This document shows, piece by piece, positions 1-14,700 of a stretch of DNA of 64,000 bases. The position numbers were made by a program, and so were the translations under genes. The notes beneath the pieces are model-generated. The model was not told where the DNA came from. It ran no database searches and worked only from the letters and a program-made list of their open reading frames with translations. Positions within the stretch are counted from its first letter, which is position 1, and the number at the start of each line of letters is the position of its first letter. The DNA comes from Apostichopus japonicus (lineage: Eukaryota > Echinodermata > Holothuroidea > Aspidochirotida > Stichopodidae), in the NCBI RefSeq assembly GCF_037975245.1, contig NC_092580.1, forward strand, positions 33,257,001 to 33,321,000. The letters run 5' to 3'.

Positions 1-756
1 CAAGTTTAGAGGTTTTCAGACTTTGACATCTGTGCCCAACTTGCCCTCAAGTGACCTTTGACCTCCACACAATGAAACAGGTTCTTGCATTTATCAAGAT
101 AGATCTATGTGGTCTGCAGCTATTCTAACTTACGACAAATGTCACCAGCATTGTCCTCTTTTATCATCTTCTAAAAACTTTGTTTATTAGTTGTAGCGGC
201 ATAAAACAATCTTTCTGCCCTGATAATGCCTAACAGTACTACCTTGAATGCTATATCACATTAAATTACAGTGAATCATATGTAAGTCTAGTAGGGACCC
301 TGACAGTTTTGAGATTTGGGAGAAGAAGACTCAGTGGTGTGGAGGGCTAGGTCGGACCCATGCAGGTACAATTATGTAAAAGTAGGACCCCTTTTTGGAG
401 ACTTACAGTACATGCTGATAATGGGAAAGCAAATAGCAGGTCTAGTAGTGATTCCTGGTACCAGGATGCCATGTATGAAATTCATCCAAGTTTTTATGTT
501 ATCTTCATAACACTTTTAGAAATTAACATCTATTGATCCTTGAAATCCACAAAATACAATCAATTTATGTTTCTTATTAAAGGGGACGTCCATATGACAA
601 TATGAAGTTCATTCAAGCTAAACAGTTGCAGTATGTTTGTTTACATTTTCAGACTGACGTCTGTTGCCCTCAAATGGCTATTGAACTTCACAAATTGCAA
701 TATTAGGTATCTTGTATATTTGTTCAGGTGTGAAATTCATCCAAGCTAATATCAAT

Positions 757-1110
757 AAATTAAATTTGTTTATAAGGTTTGCAGACTTTAGCCTATGGTT
801 GCTGAGTTATTTATTGCTATTCTGTGAATAAGTCCACTAAGTACAATTAAATTTGTTTACAAGATTTTCAGACTTTAGCCTAATGTTGCTGAGTTATTTA
901 TTGCTATTCTGTGAGTAAGTCCACTGAGTACAATTAAATTTGTTTATAAGATTTTCAGACTTGAGCCTAAATGTTGCAGAGTTATTTATTGCCAGTCTGT
1001 GAATAAGTCCACTGAGTACAATTAAATTTGTTTATAAGATTTTCAGACTTTAGCCTAAATGTTGCTGAGGTATTTCTTGGTATTTGGTGAATAATTCTAC
1101 TATGTACAAG
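757..1110. repeat. Tandem repeat, about 88 bp, 4 copies
   Basis: Four head-to-tail copies of a unit running roughly from 'acaattaaatttgttt' through 'cagactttagcct' and 'gttatttattg' to 'aagtccactgagt'. Copy starts near 843, 930 and 1018 give a period of 87-88 bp. Copies differ by a few substitutions and the last is the most diverged. No coding potential. Confidence 0.85.
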
Positions 1111-4100
1111 TTTTAACAGTGTAAGAACTTTGGAAAGGCAAAATCTTCTTTGTGGTGTTGCAAGTCACCAATACGTTTAACAATACCATCTGGACAGTGC
1201 CTCTATGGGGTACGTGGTCCACCCAGGTTGGATCTTTGGACACAGAGTAAATCTGTAAAGACACCCTCTATACGTCTTTCACAATGTAATTTCATCAAAT
1301 CAGGCTGCCAGGGTCGCCGATTTTGCTTCCCTCATGGTTATGTTTAGGCATGAAATGCTCCGTAGTGCAGTATTTGCTTCACTAATTTGATGTTTCTGTT
1401 TCTCACAATTTGCAAAGGGCCATACTTCCCTGCCCATCACCTCCCTTTTACCGTGGACCCTCGTATCTCAATTTTTTCAACCCTTGGATATTTGCCGCAA
1501 TGCCCTCAAAAATAATTTAGTTTCGGCACAAATGCTGATATGCCTTGAATCCATAGCCGTCGCATTTAGGCCTAACACTGTTGTTACATTGTAAACAGGT
1601 CTCGGAATACGGTACAATTTGCTTTTCAGTTCGATTGGCTAAGCTTACATTTTTTAATTGAACTTGAATGGAGTTAAATAAGTAACGAATAAGAATATTT
1701 AACTTCAAGTTGGTAACATTTCTATTTGTTCATAACGGAATAATACTGAAAATAAGGCAATATGTAATTAAAATTTACACTTTGGTAAAGATTGAAGATG
1801 GATGGTTTGTCTGAGATACTTTTTGAGATGGATATTTTGAGTAACTATCCTAAGCCCATTTCAAGCCATTAACAGGTGACATACACGTTGAGGTGGTTAG
1901 GCCATTCGCTTAGCACAGTGCTTACGGTAGTTGGTAAGATGTTCTATTTTCATATTTTGGAAATTTTTAAAAGATCAATTTTTTTTTCTTTCTGCAAAAC
2001 TTCACAGAGGTGATTTGGTACAAACAAAAGGATCGTGAGAGCCTTTATTTTACAATGAAAGCAAAAGGAAACAGGAAAATCACAACAATAATTGTTTCTA
2101 TCACATACTTTATTGCTGATTTCGTGTAAACAGGATATTTTCTCTTTTTCAAATAATGGGAATCGGCCCAATTATGAAAAAACCGAATCGGTAATTTCTG
2201 TTTAAGCATAATCGTTTGAACACTAGTCAAAACCATGTTTGTTCATTTAAACATTTTGTAAGCTTTTACAAATTTCATTTTCTCTTATCCTGTAACTCTG
2301 ATATGTATATATGCTTTGCTAAAGTGTTATTTTTACATTTTTCGGTTTATCTATTATTAATATGAAACACCTTTGGACTATTCTTTAAGGTGGACCGATG
2401 CACTACGTGGGAAGTGGTTCCTATACTTACCAAGTTGCATCTACATAGCACTTAGATATGAAGTTAAACCAAGCAGGGTTTTATTTGTTGAAATAATGTG
2501 TTAACAAGACTCCTTTGCCTTTAGCACTTGGCAAGACATCATGCATTTTACATGAAGAACAAAAGTGATTCAATCTGCCCAATGAAATATTTTGTAAATC
2601 CGAGAAGATAACTGTCTATGTCTGGTAAAGACGTGGGTAATTATGACGGCTGGATGTATGCCTAGGCTACTCTATTTTATCCAAATACTAAAAGGAACAT
2701 TAATGTCTTTGAACATGTAAATATGTGACATTAGGTGAACGCTTATCTTAGGCAAGTAGTTATAGTCAAATATAGCTCAAAGAAAAATGAAGCCCAATCA
2801 TCACTGCAGCTTCTATGAATTGATGGAGATCTTTGTGATGAACTCTTCCCCACCCCCCTCCCCCAATAACTATCCAAGGAGAGTCTTGTTTGGTTTGGGA
2901 GATATACTGTAAGCATTGGAATAGAGTGCTGCCAATTTTCCAATGAATGGCACTAAGTGGTGGAAACTTTAGCTTTAATGATAAATTAATCCCAATCTAC
3001 AAGGTGAACCAAAAAAGGAAGACACTGAAGCAAACCCCAGTACAACATTAGGTCATGATGAAATGTCATGATTTAGGTTCAGTGTTCTTATAAAAAATAT
3101 GTTGCAAAGTCATACACAGGGTGTCCCTTTGATGCCATATAGACTTCAAATCTTCAGTCTTGTTTAAGAAAGAACTTAAAACTGTTATCTAGCTATCTCT
3201 TGCAATGGACTGTTTCTTAAATTTGTTTTGCATGTTGATAATTTCATGTTGTCATCATATACAGTGATTACATTGCCTAAAAGACCCTGGAGGTGAAGGT
3301 TTCAAATCTGCCAGCTTTTCTATAGTTATACTGATGAGACATGTCTGTCTAGCATAGGCCTGTTGTAGCAGAATGGATAACACAAGTGCACAGAACTGAG
3401 ATGATGCAAAACAACAATGTTTTGGTAAAAATATGGAAGAAATATACTTATCCTAGACATTATATGTGATATTGTGATATCTCTTTCCAAAGGAAAGCAG
3501 AACCACAGTCAGGACTCAAATTTAACGGTCTTCCTATCGTCCTAGACGACCAAAAATTACGACAGACAACCTAAATCCCTGCTAAGATGGAGGCCTATTT
3601 GCGTTCAACACTTTGTATAAAATTTGGAAAATCCCGATTTTTTAAAATAAAAATCCACCCCCCAAAAAATGATAGTAGCTTGTTGGTATTGCCCCCAATT
3701 CATATTAGAAACAATGCAAGAAATAGTTCACATTTTGGTACATTGTGTAAAGAGGGAGAAAGCCTACACTTTACTGTATGTGAATACTGTACATATGTAC
3801 AGTACCATAAACTTTGTACACTACAGAGTACAGACCACTGATCTTAGTGGTACAGACCCTGGCGGCCACAACCACACTTGCTTTCTACCTCACGGCGCAC
3901 GCACACGTGTATGACAAGCTAGCTGGAGTACAATGTGTATGCAGTACCATACTGTGCATGTGGGCACACCGCATCCTCGTTTATGTTGCTGCAATTTATG
4001 AGCTGTATACCCTGGGCTTACCCTCTGTCTCTGGAAATGATTACAGAAATCATTTTTCACTACCAGAGAATTCCCGCAACAAACCATGATTAATCATTAA

Positions 4101-4364
4101 AAGTGGCATACACCACATAAAATGTCTATAACCCTAAACTACAGTTCTATCCAGTTTGGACAACCAAAAAATGCTTTGGACAACCAAATATGAAGCCTTG
4201 AATGCAAAATTGTCCAAAGGACAACCTTAAAATTTTCTTAAAAATGAGCCCTGACAGTGCAATTACATTTTTGAGATACGAACTACAAAAGGTATTGAAT
4301 GGTGGTCTCTGGTGATTGACGACATAGGCTTACAGTAAGAAGTACCACTACTACTAGTATAGTC

Positions 4365-4641
4365 AGTATTGCGAAGTTCGGCATACTGCGAAGTTCAGAC
4401 ACCCTAAGAAATACACGATTTCACCATGAAAACCTACAGGAAGAGCCACATTTCACCAAAAAGTACAAAGCTACAGTTATTTTCTCTCCAAAATGACCCG
4501 TGTGCAAGAAATTACTTACATATTTGTCAATAAAATGACGAAGATCTATGAAGTCTGTTATAATTACTGAAAGAGCAACTGCGCCACCAAGTTTATCACC
4601 AGCGCCACACTGTGGGTTGCGTGTCCGAACTTCGCAATACT
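4365..4641. repeat. Short inverted-repeat (MITE-like) segment
   Basis: A perfect 17-bp inverted repeat, AGTATTGCGAAGTTCGG at 4365-4381 and its reverse complement at 4625-4641, encloses 277 bp. A second tgcgaagttc lies just inside the left arm (from 4387), and a third outlier (gtccgaacttcg) lies at 4825-4836. The ends look like those of a small non-autonomous DNA element, but no clear target duplication is visible. Confidence 0.5.
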
Positions 4642-5745
4642 CTAGCAAAGAAATACCAGTTCCACAATCACGAAGAATCTTCTTGGAAAACAACGTGAAA
4701 ACAGTTTGCAGGCAAGAAAGTTTGGCCGTGTATTGTACTATAACACAATTCTCCCACCATATGAAGTATATTTTCAGGTGATTTATACCAGAAGATTTAG
4801 TTTTGGGGTGTTTTAAGTCTTACGTGTCCGAACTTCGAAGTCACCATGCTATATGCAGTAGGCGACATTTATCTTTTTCATAACAGTAGGAACTAAGAAT
4901 TGATATGAAGTTCACCACGAAAACCTGAAAAGAATTTACAAGTTTAACCGACCACAGAAAAAGGACAAATGGTATTGATTCGCGACAAAGTTTTATCGAT
5001 GCCAATTGTGGTTTGCGTTATCACACCTGCTAGTGCTACTGTCGCCCCTTGCACATTCTTGACAAGGATTAAAAAACCTTTTACTATTACTTACTAAGTT
5101 TGGCTAGGCTAGTAACATTCTGTTAGGACCTACTTAAGTAAGTTAACGTCATAGGTTCTTGCCATTTAACAAACAAAACAACACATCCTATAAAAAATAA
5201 ATCTTAACCAGCAATCCTAACTGTTAAGGCCTAAATTATATAACGGCAGCCTAAATTAGTGTAGGCCTAGGCTAGACGTCCTGACGAGGCACTCAACTGG
5301 TTTCGTGAAACGGCTCCCTACATTAGCCCTAAATGCACAATGCATAAAATTACTGGTAAGATTTAATTTTTCACGCGCAAAATTGATGGTCTACCCCGAC
5401 AGATATGGGTCCCAAAATAAAATGAAGTAATACAAAAATTGTTATCGTAGATTTATATAGCCAAAGGAGAAAGTTATATGATGTTTTGTTTATGATTCAA
5501 GTGGATTGAATTCAACACGAAATTGTTTACGTACACTTCTAGGAATCACAAACAGCAGAGAGACTGATCTGGTGGTATGGACATAAGATAATAACTGCAC
5601 CGTTCAAAAGTATGAACTCAGCGTAGCCAATCATCCCATCGGCCGAAGTCCTAAGATGAAGTTATGACAAACAGAATTCGATACAAATTGTGTAATATGA
5701 TGCATACTTACATAGTTTTGTCATTTGCAGGCTGAAATTTTGAAA

Positions 5746-8700
5746 ATGGAGGTAAGTTCTGTGATGTATTTAACGTAACAAATTTTAATAAATCACAGTT
5801 TTTAAGTTGTGATGTTGTTACATCAAGCGCTCCAATACATACAGTACTTTCACGTTAAGACTAGTGTAACAGTAAACCTAGGCCTTGGCTGTATCCTGGC
5901 TTGAGTTGTATAATCTCATAAAAATTGGGTTATCATTATTTCTTTGTTAAAATGTGAGACAGCACAATTGTTCTGATGATGTTGATCACTCCCTCTCCTT
6001 TAGTCTAAAAAAATCACTGTTTTATAAGTTGTAATGTTACTGTTATCAGCCATCAAAAAGAAATTGCCTGTACCAGGACCAAATATTATGCAGTCTACTT
6101 TAAGTTTAATTTAAAAGAATGAGTCTGGAATTCACTTGGATTGACCTTAAATGTGTTCAAATACTCTCCTTCTCTTTTAGCAAATATAGCATGAAAAGAA
6201 AGAATAACATGGGAATATTTCTTTCATTCTTTTTATTGGACACAAGTAAATATCAGTCTAGCAGATGTACAGTAACTTAAGTAAGAAAGCTAACACAAGA
6301 GAAGCTACTTTGATAGTGATGATTTGGACATTGATTTGGCTTCACATTTGTGAAAACCCATTGGGACATTTGCTAGCACATCACATCAAGTTTGGCTTAG
6401 TTCAGTTATACGTTTATGGTAAAATCATAAAAGTTCCAAAAGTGCATCATAATACAATAGGTCCCTTGACTAAATTGCAACTGGCCCATGTAGCCCACAT
6501 CACACAGCTTGTCTCTCCAAAATTGTGGGGAAGATATGTGGCAATCAATCATGTTTTTTATGTCGAAAGCTATTATCAAATGCTTCCAACATGTTATGTA
6601 TAGTGATGCGAACAACTTGTCTATTTTTTCAGTAAAACATATTTTTAATAAATTTTAAACAAAGATCAAGAGAATTATCATTTTCGATAGCCTATGTACA
6701 TCACTTAATGTTTGCCATTGTATGCTTTATCTGAACATCATACTAATATTCTGGCATGCCTTATTTTGATGATCTTGCTTTATAGACACAACTGAATCTA
6801 CCTTATTGATACAGACTGCTAGGGTACTTTGTTATTAATATTTAATATTATTCCTTCTTAATTCCTTATTGAAGAAAGTGCATATAGCAAAATGCACATG
6901 AACCATAGCTAAATAGTATTGGGGTAACAAAGTTAAGTTTAGGATGACATGCGAGCTTGTTAATGTTGTACAGAGTTGGAATTTAGAAACCACCAGTGGG
7001 ACCTAAACTGTTATCTCCCTGTTATAATATAATTGTAAGAATTTACGGCACCATTGATTGATTAATATGAGAATTTCTGTCAATGTGCAAACTACTGTAT
7101 GTGTGTTGAGCAGAATTTTATAGATCACTAACTGCAAATTAATGTACTATATTTGGGGCATTCAAAGCAACATTGATCAGATTTCATGAATGAAAAGTGA
7201 TAATACAGTTTTTGTATACATGACCATTTTCATTATTTTACTGTTGAGCAAAATTCATAACTCTTAAAGGGAAAGAAAAAAGCCTTTACTATTCAACCCA
7301 GAATGTATTTTCTGCTACTTGTATAAGGCATTACACTGGTGCTATCCATGATCTATTTCAGAGTTCCATAGATGAATTACTTGCCACCTTGGCAGGAATG
7401 GGATTTGAGCTTGAGCAGTGTCAGGCTGCAGTGCATGCTGGGAAAGTAACGGTTCAGTCCGCCGTTGACTGGTAAGCATTCTACATAGAAAAATGTTTAC
7501 ACCAAACATAATCGTTTCAAAGGCTATTTTTTATTATTATTCATAAATAGGTGTAACCTAAATGCAGATAACAAACAGGTCACTTGCAGACATTTTTCAA
7601 CTTTTAACAATTTGTAAAGGATGAAAAGTGTTGCATGTCATCCTTATAAATATGATCTGTCCTTCTTGGTTCTTGGTTGATTCATTGCAATTTATAAAAC
7701 AATGCATCAACATTATCTTTTAGGCATGGCTTTTGGTGCTAGCAACTTCTTCAGTTTAGCCTCAAAGCCTAAGGAGCATTCCAGACGAATATTTTAATGC
7801 TGATTGAGTAAAACCCAGTAAACTTTTAGAAATATGACTAGTTCACAAATTTAGCTGTTGCATTGTACACTGATACTGTATGTCAACACTAAAATTCTGT
7901 GTAAAGTCATCCTCTGAAGGCCAATCGGTATTGACCACAAAATATGCTAGAAAGTGAAATATTGGTCACTCATGTTCAACATCAACAGGCATTATACTGC
8001 CACCACAGAGCATTTGTTCCTCTCTTACTCTTAGACGTTTGATTGTCCAATTGAACCCCCTGCCCCCTCCCCCTGAGTCAGAACCTCCAGCAGAGTATTT
8101 CTGAAACTTCTAGCAGTTTATAATATCCTACTTTTGGGCGCAACACTGATGACCTTTAGCTTGCAACACACCTTTTAAAATGACACCATCTTTTGTACCA
8201 CATTTTCCCTGATGACATCACAGACCAACCATTAAAGTTCCAATACATTGATTAGCTTTCGAGAACTATCTGTTGTGGTTTTAGTCCAAGTTTAGTTTAG
8301 ATAGGGTGGAGCTGTAGCAGATGTATGTAAAAAAGAAGAAAGTGCAGATATTATTGTTTTAACATTTATAGCTATACTATGTACCTTACAGTGTAAAACC
8401 TATATCTAATTCTTTGTCTTGTTTAACAAGTGTCCCAACAGGAGCAGACAGCTTGATCATTTTGCTAAGATTCGTAGTCTCTGCGTATGGACCATTGAAC
8501 CCCCAACCGACCGTTGTACTAGCTACAGTATTTCCTTCCCTTGTGTGGAAGGTAATTGCTGAGGTTATTTCATTTTGTACACCGTATTTCTTGATATTTA
8601 TCCTCAGGATTCTTCAAGGAGGTGCCTCCGTTCAACAAAGCACTACAATCCCATCCAGAGCAACGCCATCACTTAGCCTACGATCGGTCTCTAGTGGCGA

Positions 8701-11700
8701 GGTTTGTTTCTACTCTACTCTTCTCTTGTTTCAGAGGGCCGAGTTAAATGATACTGACCATCCTCACTATTGGACCATTGGTCAAACCTTGTCCATATTC
8801 CTTTGCATCCAGGTAACAAGCTGGTAGCAAAAGTTACCCTGTTAATGCAGATGGGTGTGTGGGTCAGCTAAATTAGAAATCTCTTCACCAGATATTCATG
8901 AAAAGAAATGATTTGGATAAATTGTAGTAGGATTGTCACAAGAAGTGCTTTTTTTTGAGAACCTCTGCTGACTTTGAAAAGGCAGCATCATACAAGAGGT
9001 GGCTTGCTATGCATCCGACGATTGGGATTATCATTATAGTTAATAATATATTAATATTATTATTATCATAATTATTATTAATATTATTATTCATTTTCTT
9101 AATATTATTATGATTAAAAAGAACAACAATAAATATAACAATAAAATAAAATGTTTAGGCAAAAGAATAGTTTATTGTGTATTGCTGAGAAACAGGAAGT
9201 ATCACAAACTTTGTAGAGAATATTTGTTAAAGTCTTAAGCCTGAATCAATGTGTTGAGAAGTTTGAGTGTCACAATTGAAGGCAACCAGCTTTTGATTTA
9301 CTAAATTATTAAGAGGAAATTGGCCTTAATTATGAGGTGTTTTACATCACATTCGTCATCCTCTCGTAGGGAACTACCTCATCTAATGACATCGCATATC
9401 CATCATTCATGATGCCGCCGATCGGCACAGAAAACACCATTCCTGCATCAATAGATGAAACCCCATCGACAGCAGCTAGCGGGGTGGTCAGTCGTTTCCT
9501 CCTCAGCGACGACAAGAGGGAGGATAAAAATCGGTGGGAGAAGAAGAAACGTGAGGAAGACACGTCTTGGTTCAAAGAGAAGAGAAAAGAGGAAAAAGAG
9601 GTAGGAGGATATCATGACTTGATACATTACCATAGCAACCATTGGTTGTTAGGTAACATTCTCAGAGATGGAATCTGTCCTGAGGTGAATGTGTTGTCAA
9701 CAGTAGATGTGTTTACGACTGCTTGTTTGCATGAAGTGACTCAATGAATTGAATAACAAAGACTAACCAACCATCATCTCTGTGCTAAGTGGTAGACTTC
9801 TTAAATTTGAACAACTCCCCCCTCCAAAAAAAAATCCAGCCTGTGGAATTCTCTTCTTAGTGATTTCAAAATGTGCTCTTCAATTGGTCTTAATGTCAAC
9901 TTAAAACCTATCTTTTTAAGCAAGTTTTTGATGTCTAATCTGTTGTGCTTTCTTTTTGCATCTTTAAAATATTTTATTCATTTAGCTTCTATTCATTCTT
10001 CTTTTATTGTGCAGTGCAACAGCAAATTTTTTTTTTTTATAGTTGGGGCAATTTATAAATAAATTATATTATTATCATTAGATAGAACTAAGATAAGCTG
10101 AGCAAAATATTATTCCTAGTTTTTTGGTTTACGCAAGTTACTGAAGACTTCGGCAAAGTGTAAATATGACAGATTTAGGTATGAATTTCTATGGATTTCC
10201 TGTATTTATTGCAATGTAGTAATGGTATGGAAGAAGTCTATACTACTGAAGTTCTTAACAAAAGCTTTAACCGGCAACAGTTTTCAGTATCAACACTGTT
10301 TATGTGCACCTTGAAAATATGAAAAGGAAAACAGAGAAAATGCCATTTGGTGGCACCTCCTGGTGGCTCTGTGAATTCACAAATTGGCCTCAGACAAGAC
10401 AATTAAGCCTGATACCTCCCAAAGGCAACAAGACTTTCCTGAGATAAAAAAAAGGGAGTTGTTCATTACAGATATCTAAGGATTGTAAATGTTGCTATGG
10501 TGGATTACCATGGCAACTTTCATTTTCTTTTTTACAGACGAAAAAAAGGCATAAGTAGGTGGATAACCTACGGCAACCATTTACTCTGATTATCATATTT
10601 TCAAAGGTGTAAATTTGTAGTTTGAAGCTTTGGGAATTGGAGGCTTTTTGAAATCATATCTATGTGCAGAACTTAGGTTACCCTGGTGACTGGTTTTGCT
10701 TTTCTTTATAGGCTAAAGCCAACATACTGAGAGAAATTCAAGCAGATCGAGAAGCTAGAAAAACTAAACTTACTGCGCAATTCACAGCACCGCCATCGTC
10801 TACTCCAAAAACATCTCATGTGGGGCATACAACTGACAATGGATGTACTCTTCAGGTATGCACAATCATATGAAACTGTTGCTATGAAATGTGGTTGGGT
10901 GGGTGAGGGGGAGGGGAAGGGGGGATGGAGAGGGCGAGGGGGACGAAAAGGGAGAAGGAGAGAAAAGGAGATCAGCAGAAGTAGGAGGAGAAAAGCTGAT
11001 TTACTAAGGTTAACGTTCTCACTGAGTAACAGCCGTAGTTTATCTTGCTATGTTTGGTGGTTGAAGCAAAGATTTTTGTCTTCATGGGAAAATTATAACC
11101 ACAATATGAGGTTAAAAGTAGTAACAAGTTTGAATTATTTTTTAATTTGTGCATTATATATGGATCAGTGGTATCCATTGCTTACAGTAACTGATTTTAA
11201 TTGTGGAAACTGGACATGGGGAGGGTATGTACCAAAATCTAGGGATTACACCCACTCTTGCTCTCCCCTCCCCCATTCCCTCCTTACCCCCCCCCCCAAA
11301 AAAAAATTGTTATTTGTTTATACTTTCTGAAACAGAATTCTAGTTTGAGTAAATTATTTCTGTGTTGTCTTACTTGTCTCTGTAACTCAGCCACATCCAC
11401 ATTTGGGCGTTTAATAAAAAAATCAGAACCTTTGATTTACTAGTTTATAGAATTGTCAAGGAATGTTAAGTCACATGAAAAAAAATGTCATAAGTTGAGA
11501 AATAAAATCACAAGTTTCTACTAATTATGGCTTTTAGTTAATTCTTGATCAAATAATTAAGAGTCAAAATACATCATCACACTTGGGCAACATATACATT
11601 TCAATTAAAGGAGTTTTGTATCAAATTATTTACCCCTATGTCATGTTTAGCTTGTAGTCAAGTTGACATGAATGTTAATCATGTAAGGTTTTGTAACATT

Positions 11701-14700
11701 AGTGTCTATAGCCAAATAATTCATTTTTCCGGGGGGGGGGGGGAGGGGGTGGAGAAGGTAAAATTGGTGTAATAAAAGAACAGATTTGTGAAGCATTGTC
11801 AGGTCTGTTTTTCGAGAAAAAAAATTAAAAAATTGTAAGAAGTGCAAGATCAAACTGCCTGTTTATTTCACTGATGCAAATATCCCCCTCCCCAACTAAC
11901 CCCCCCCCCCAACAAGTGAAATCAGGACTTGATTTTGATGAAGTTATTTGATCATGCTAAGCCAATATGAACTAATGACCCTTAGCACTGTTGAATTATT
12001 TTCCAAGGCATATAGACAATTTCAGTAAGAAATCAAGATCAGCTGTTGATTGATGAAGATGGAAGGGTTTTACATGCAAGAACACTAATAATCTATTTAA
12101 ATAATCTATGATAATAAATAATCCTGCCTGGATTTCAGTACTAAAAATAGTTGTAAATAAAATTTACCTCAATGCTTTAATGCAGCTATTGAATTTGGTT
12201 GTAAATTTTTAATAAGACTACCAAGCATTAAATGAATAAAAAATATATATATTTTCTTTTTGACAAGAGAAGAAGTAGTGAAGGGGGGAAAGAGAAGCGA
12301 TGTATTTCTGTTTAGCTGCTTCACTTGTTTAAATCTGAGACTTTGATATGAGAAATCTTACCCTGGTAGATAACTTTTCATAGAATGTATTGTTGAGATC
12401 GTGAGCGTGACGCCAGCATTTTTACAGAATCCTCAATTATTCAGAGACGAAAAGGACAATCAATTAAAAGAATGAGACTGTGTGTAAAACAATAGAAATA
12501 TTTAGCAGTAATAATTAAACATTTATTGACATGTAATCAAAGGAAATCTTCGAAAACCCCTTTTTGTTAAATATTGTAATGTCTGTTACCTAGGTAACTC
12601 TCTTTAATATCCTTGCAACAGTGTGAAATGGACAACAGATGAGGAAATTGTGTGAAAGCCATGAAACATTGCGGGTAATGTTACAAATAAAGGAAGGGCT
12701 CTTAGAGTGTTGTTACTGATACACTTACAGACATAACAAACAAAATGTTGAAATTGTTCTTATAAATAAACAAACTGCAGTATACCAGGAAGCTTTGTGG
12801 GCATGTTTTGGGATTCTCATCCACAGTGATAGTTGTTGCCAGGGTGACAGACTCCCGGAGAAGTTCTTGTTACAACTGCATTAAACTGCATTGTCAGCAG
12901 ATCCACAGAACTCTCACTAAATTTACTTTGCCGGATGGAGAAGCCATACGAACTATATTGTGAACTTACAAAACTATATCGAAAATTTATTTACAAAGCA
13001 CGGTGTTAATACTTGTAATTCTGATTAAACTGTGGAATATCTTTAGGGTAACACCAGTAGATTGAACTAGCCTATTAAGCTGTAACAGCCTGTGTAAACC
13101 GCACTATAAGCAAGATTGTAGTTTGGTAGTTGGTAAGAGAAGTGAGGAGTATTAAATAGTTGCTACTGGTCATTTGTGGTTACTTGCCATAGGCAGGCAA
13201 GTAGTAACCTATGCAGTCAAGTTGGTGTGTATGTAATGTCCTAGCTTGGAAACATGTTATCTCAAGATAGGTAACCTCTGTAATAGTTTTACACAATTTT
13301 GTGTAGGTCAGACTTCATTTAAGGTCACCAGGGTCAAAACTTGAAATCCTTGTAAACACGATATCTGGATAGGAAACTTTATTGCTCTCATGTCATGCAT
13401 GTGGCTTCCCTACAATGAGTACAAGAAGCTTGTTGTTTTGGGTGGAGGTCAAAGGTCATTTGGGGTCATGAAAGGTCACACTCTGTAAAATTTACAAACA
13501 CATACCTTGCAAACACAATATCCCCAAGATACTGTAGGTTACATCATATAGCTCATATTTGCCATGTGACTTTCTTAAAGTGAGTACAAGGACCTGATTA
13601 TATTGAGTGGAGATAAACATTCACTTGGGATCAGCAGAAATCCAAATGTCCAAATATCAAATTGTTAACTATTACAAGAGCAAATTAGGCTCTTTGTTGT
13701 TGCAATGAGCATGCAATATAAATTACCAACAACAAGCAATGTCCGTCTGTCTTTCTTTCATAATTGTGGTATTATGTCACATGATTCCCTGTCATCAAAC
13801 CATATAAACACTGACTCTGGTTAGATCTATACTGCTCTCCATCTGCAGTATGAAATTCAGCCAGGGTTAGCTTGCAAACTACTCTTGTGCTGCATATGAA
13901 ATGTATTTTAAAGGCAACTAACTGCTGGGAGGGGTTTCCCTCTGGTTATCATCAGTAATGATTCTTTGATATTCCTCTCCTAAAGATTCGGACGCCATCT
14001 GGAAAAGTTCACAGGGAGAAATTTACGGCCCAGTGTACCCTTTACAGAGTTGTTGAGAGATTGAGAGAAGCAGGAGAAGACTTAAATTCTGTTGATTTTG
14101 TCCAGGTTAGATATCTTCTGCTTTTCTGTGACTTCTTCACATCTATTCACCAACCTATGTATCTCTCCTCCAGTGTACATATTGGTGTTCTTTTCACCAG
14201 CCTACACATCTCTCCTACAGTGTATATGTTGGTGTTCTATTCACCAAACCTACACATCTCTCCTACAGTGTACATATTGGTGTTCTTTTCACCAACCTAC
14301 ACATCTCTCCTACAGTGTTTAAATTGGTCATGAGTAGTGCACTACATTTGTCTGGACAATTAAATTTGCTTTTGGGACAACCAAAATGTAAGTCCTGAAA
14401 AAGATCTTAAGAATTTGTCCCATGTATATGTATTTATATATTATGTATTTTTTAAATTTTAATGTGTGAGTGTATTAATATGTATATTGTTTCAAGTTTG
14501 GCATCCAATTATTCATGCCTTTGCTCAGTAATTATTATTATAGAAAATGTTCTTCTTTGTGAAGGCAAGTGTGATCTTCGTTGTCATGGATATGTACTTT
14601 TTATATAAAACACTTAAATTTATGTGCTTGGGATATTATAGTGAATGTGCTTGATAAAATGGTTGAAGTTATGTATATATCTGGTAAATAGAGCTTGTCA

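Larger units (their letters stand above)
1..5730. other. Upstream non-coding region
   Basis: No open reading frame here resembles a known protein, and the short ORFs lack coding character and splice partners. The region holds an 88-bp tandem repeat (757-1110), a small inverted-repeat element (4365-4641) and AT-rich unique-looking DNA. The start of the window carries text like 'gacctttgacctcc', similar to the diverged repeat at 13344-13640. The promoter and any 5' untranslated exon of the UBA-UBX-LRR gene should lie in the right part of this stretch, probably within a few hundred bases of 5730, but no TATA box or initiator could be placed with confidence. Confidence 0.6.

Noticed and set aside
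1150-1460. Possible degraded retroelement coding fragment
   Set aside because: The translation on either strand gives no motif of reverse transcriptase, protease or integrase that I can identify.
6265-6603. 112-aa plus-strand ORF
   Set aside because: It lies inside the first large intron of the UBA-UBX-LRR gene, overlaps an opposite-strand ORF, and has no domain or splice context.
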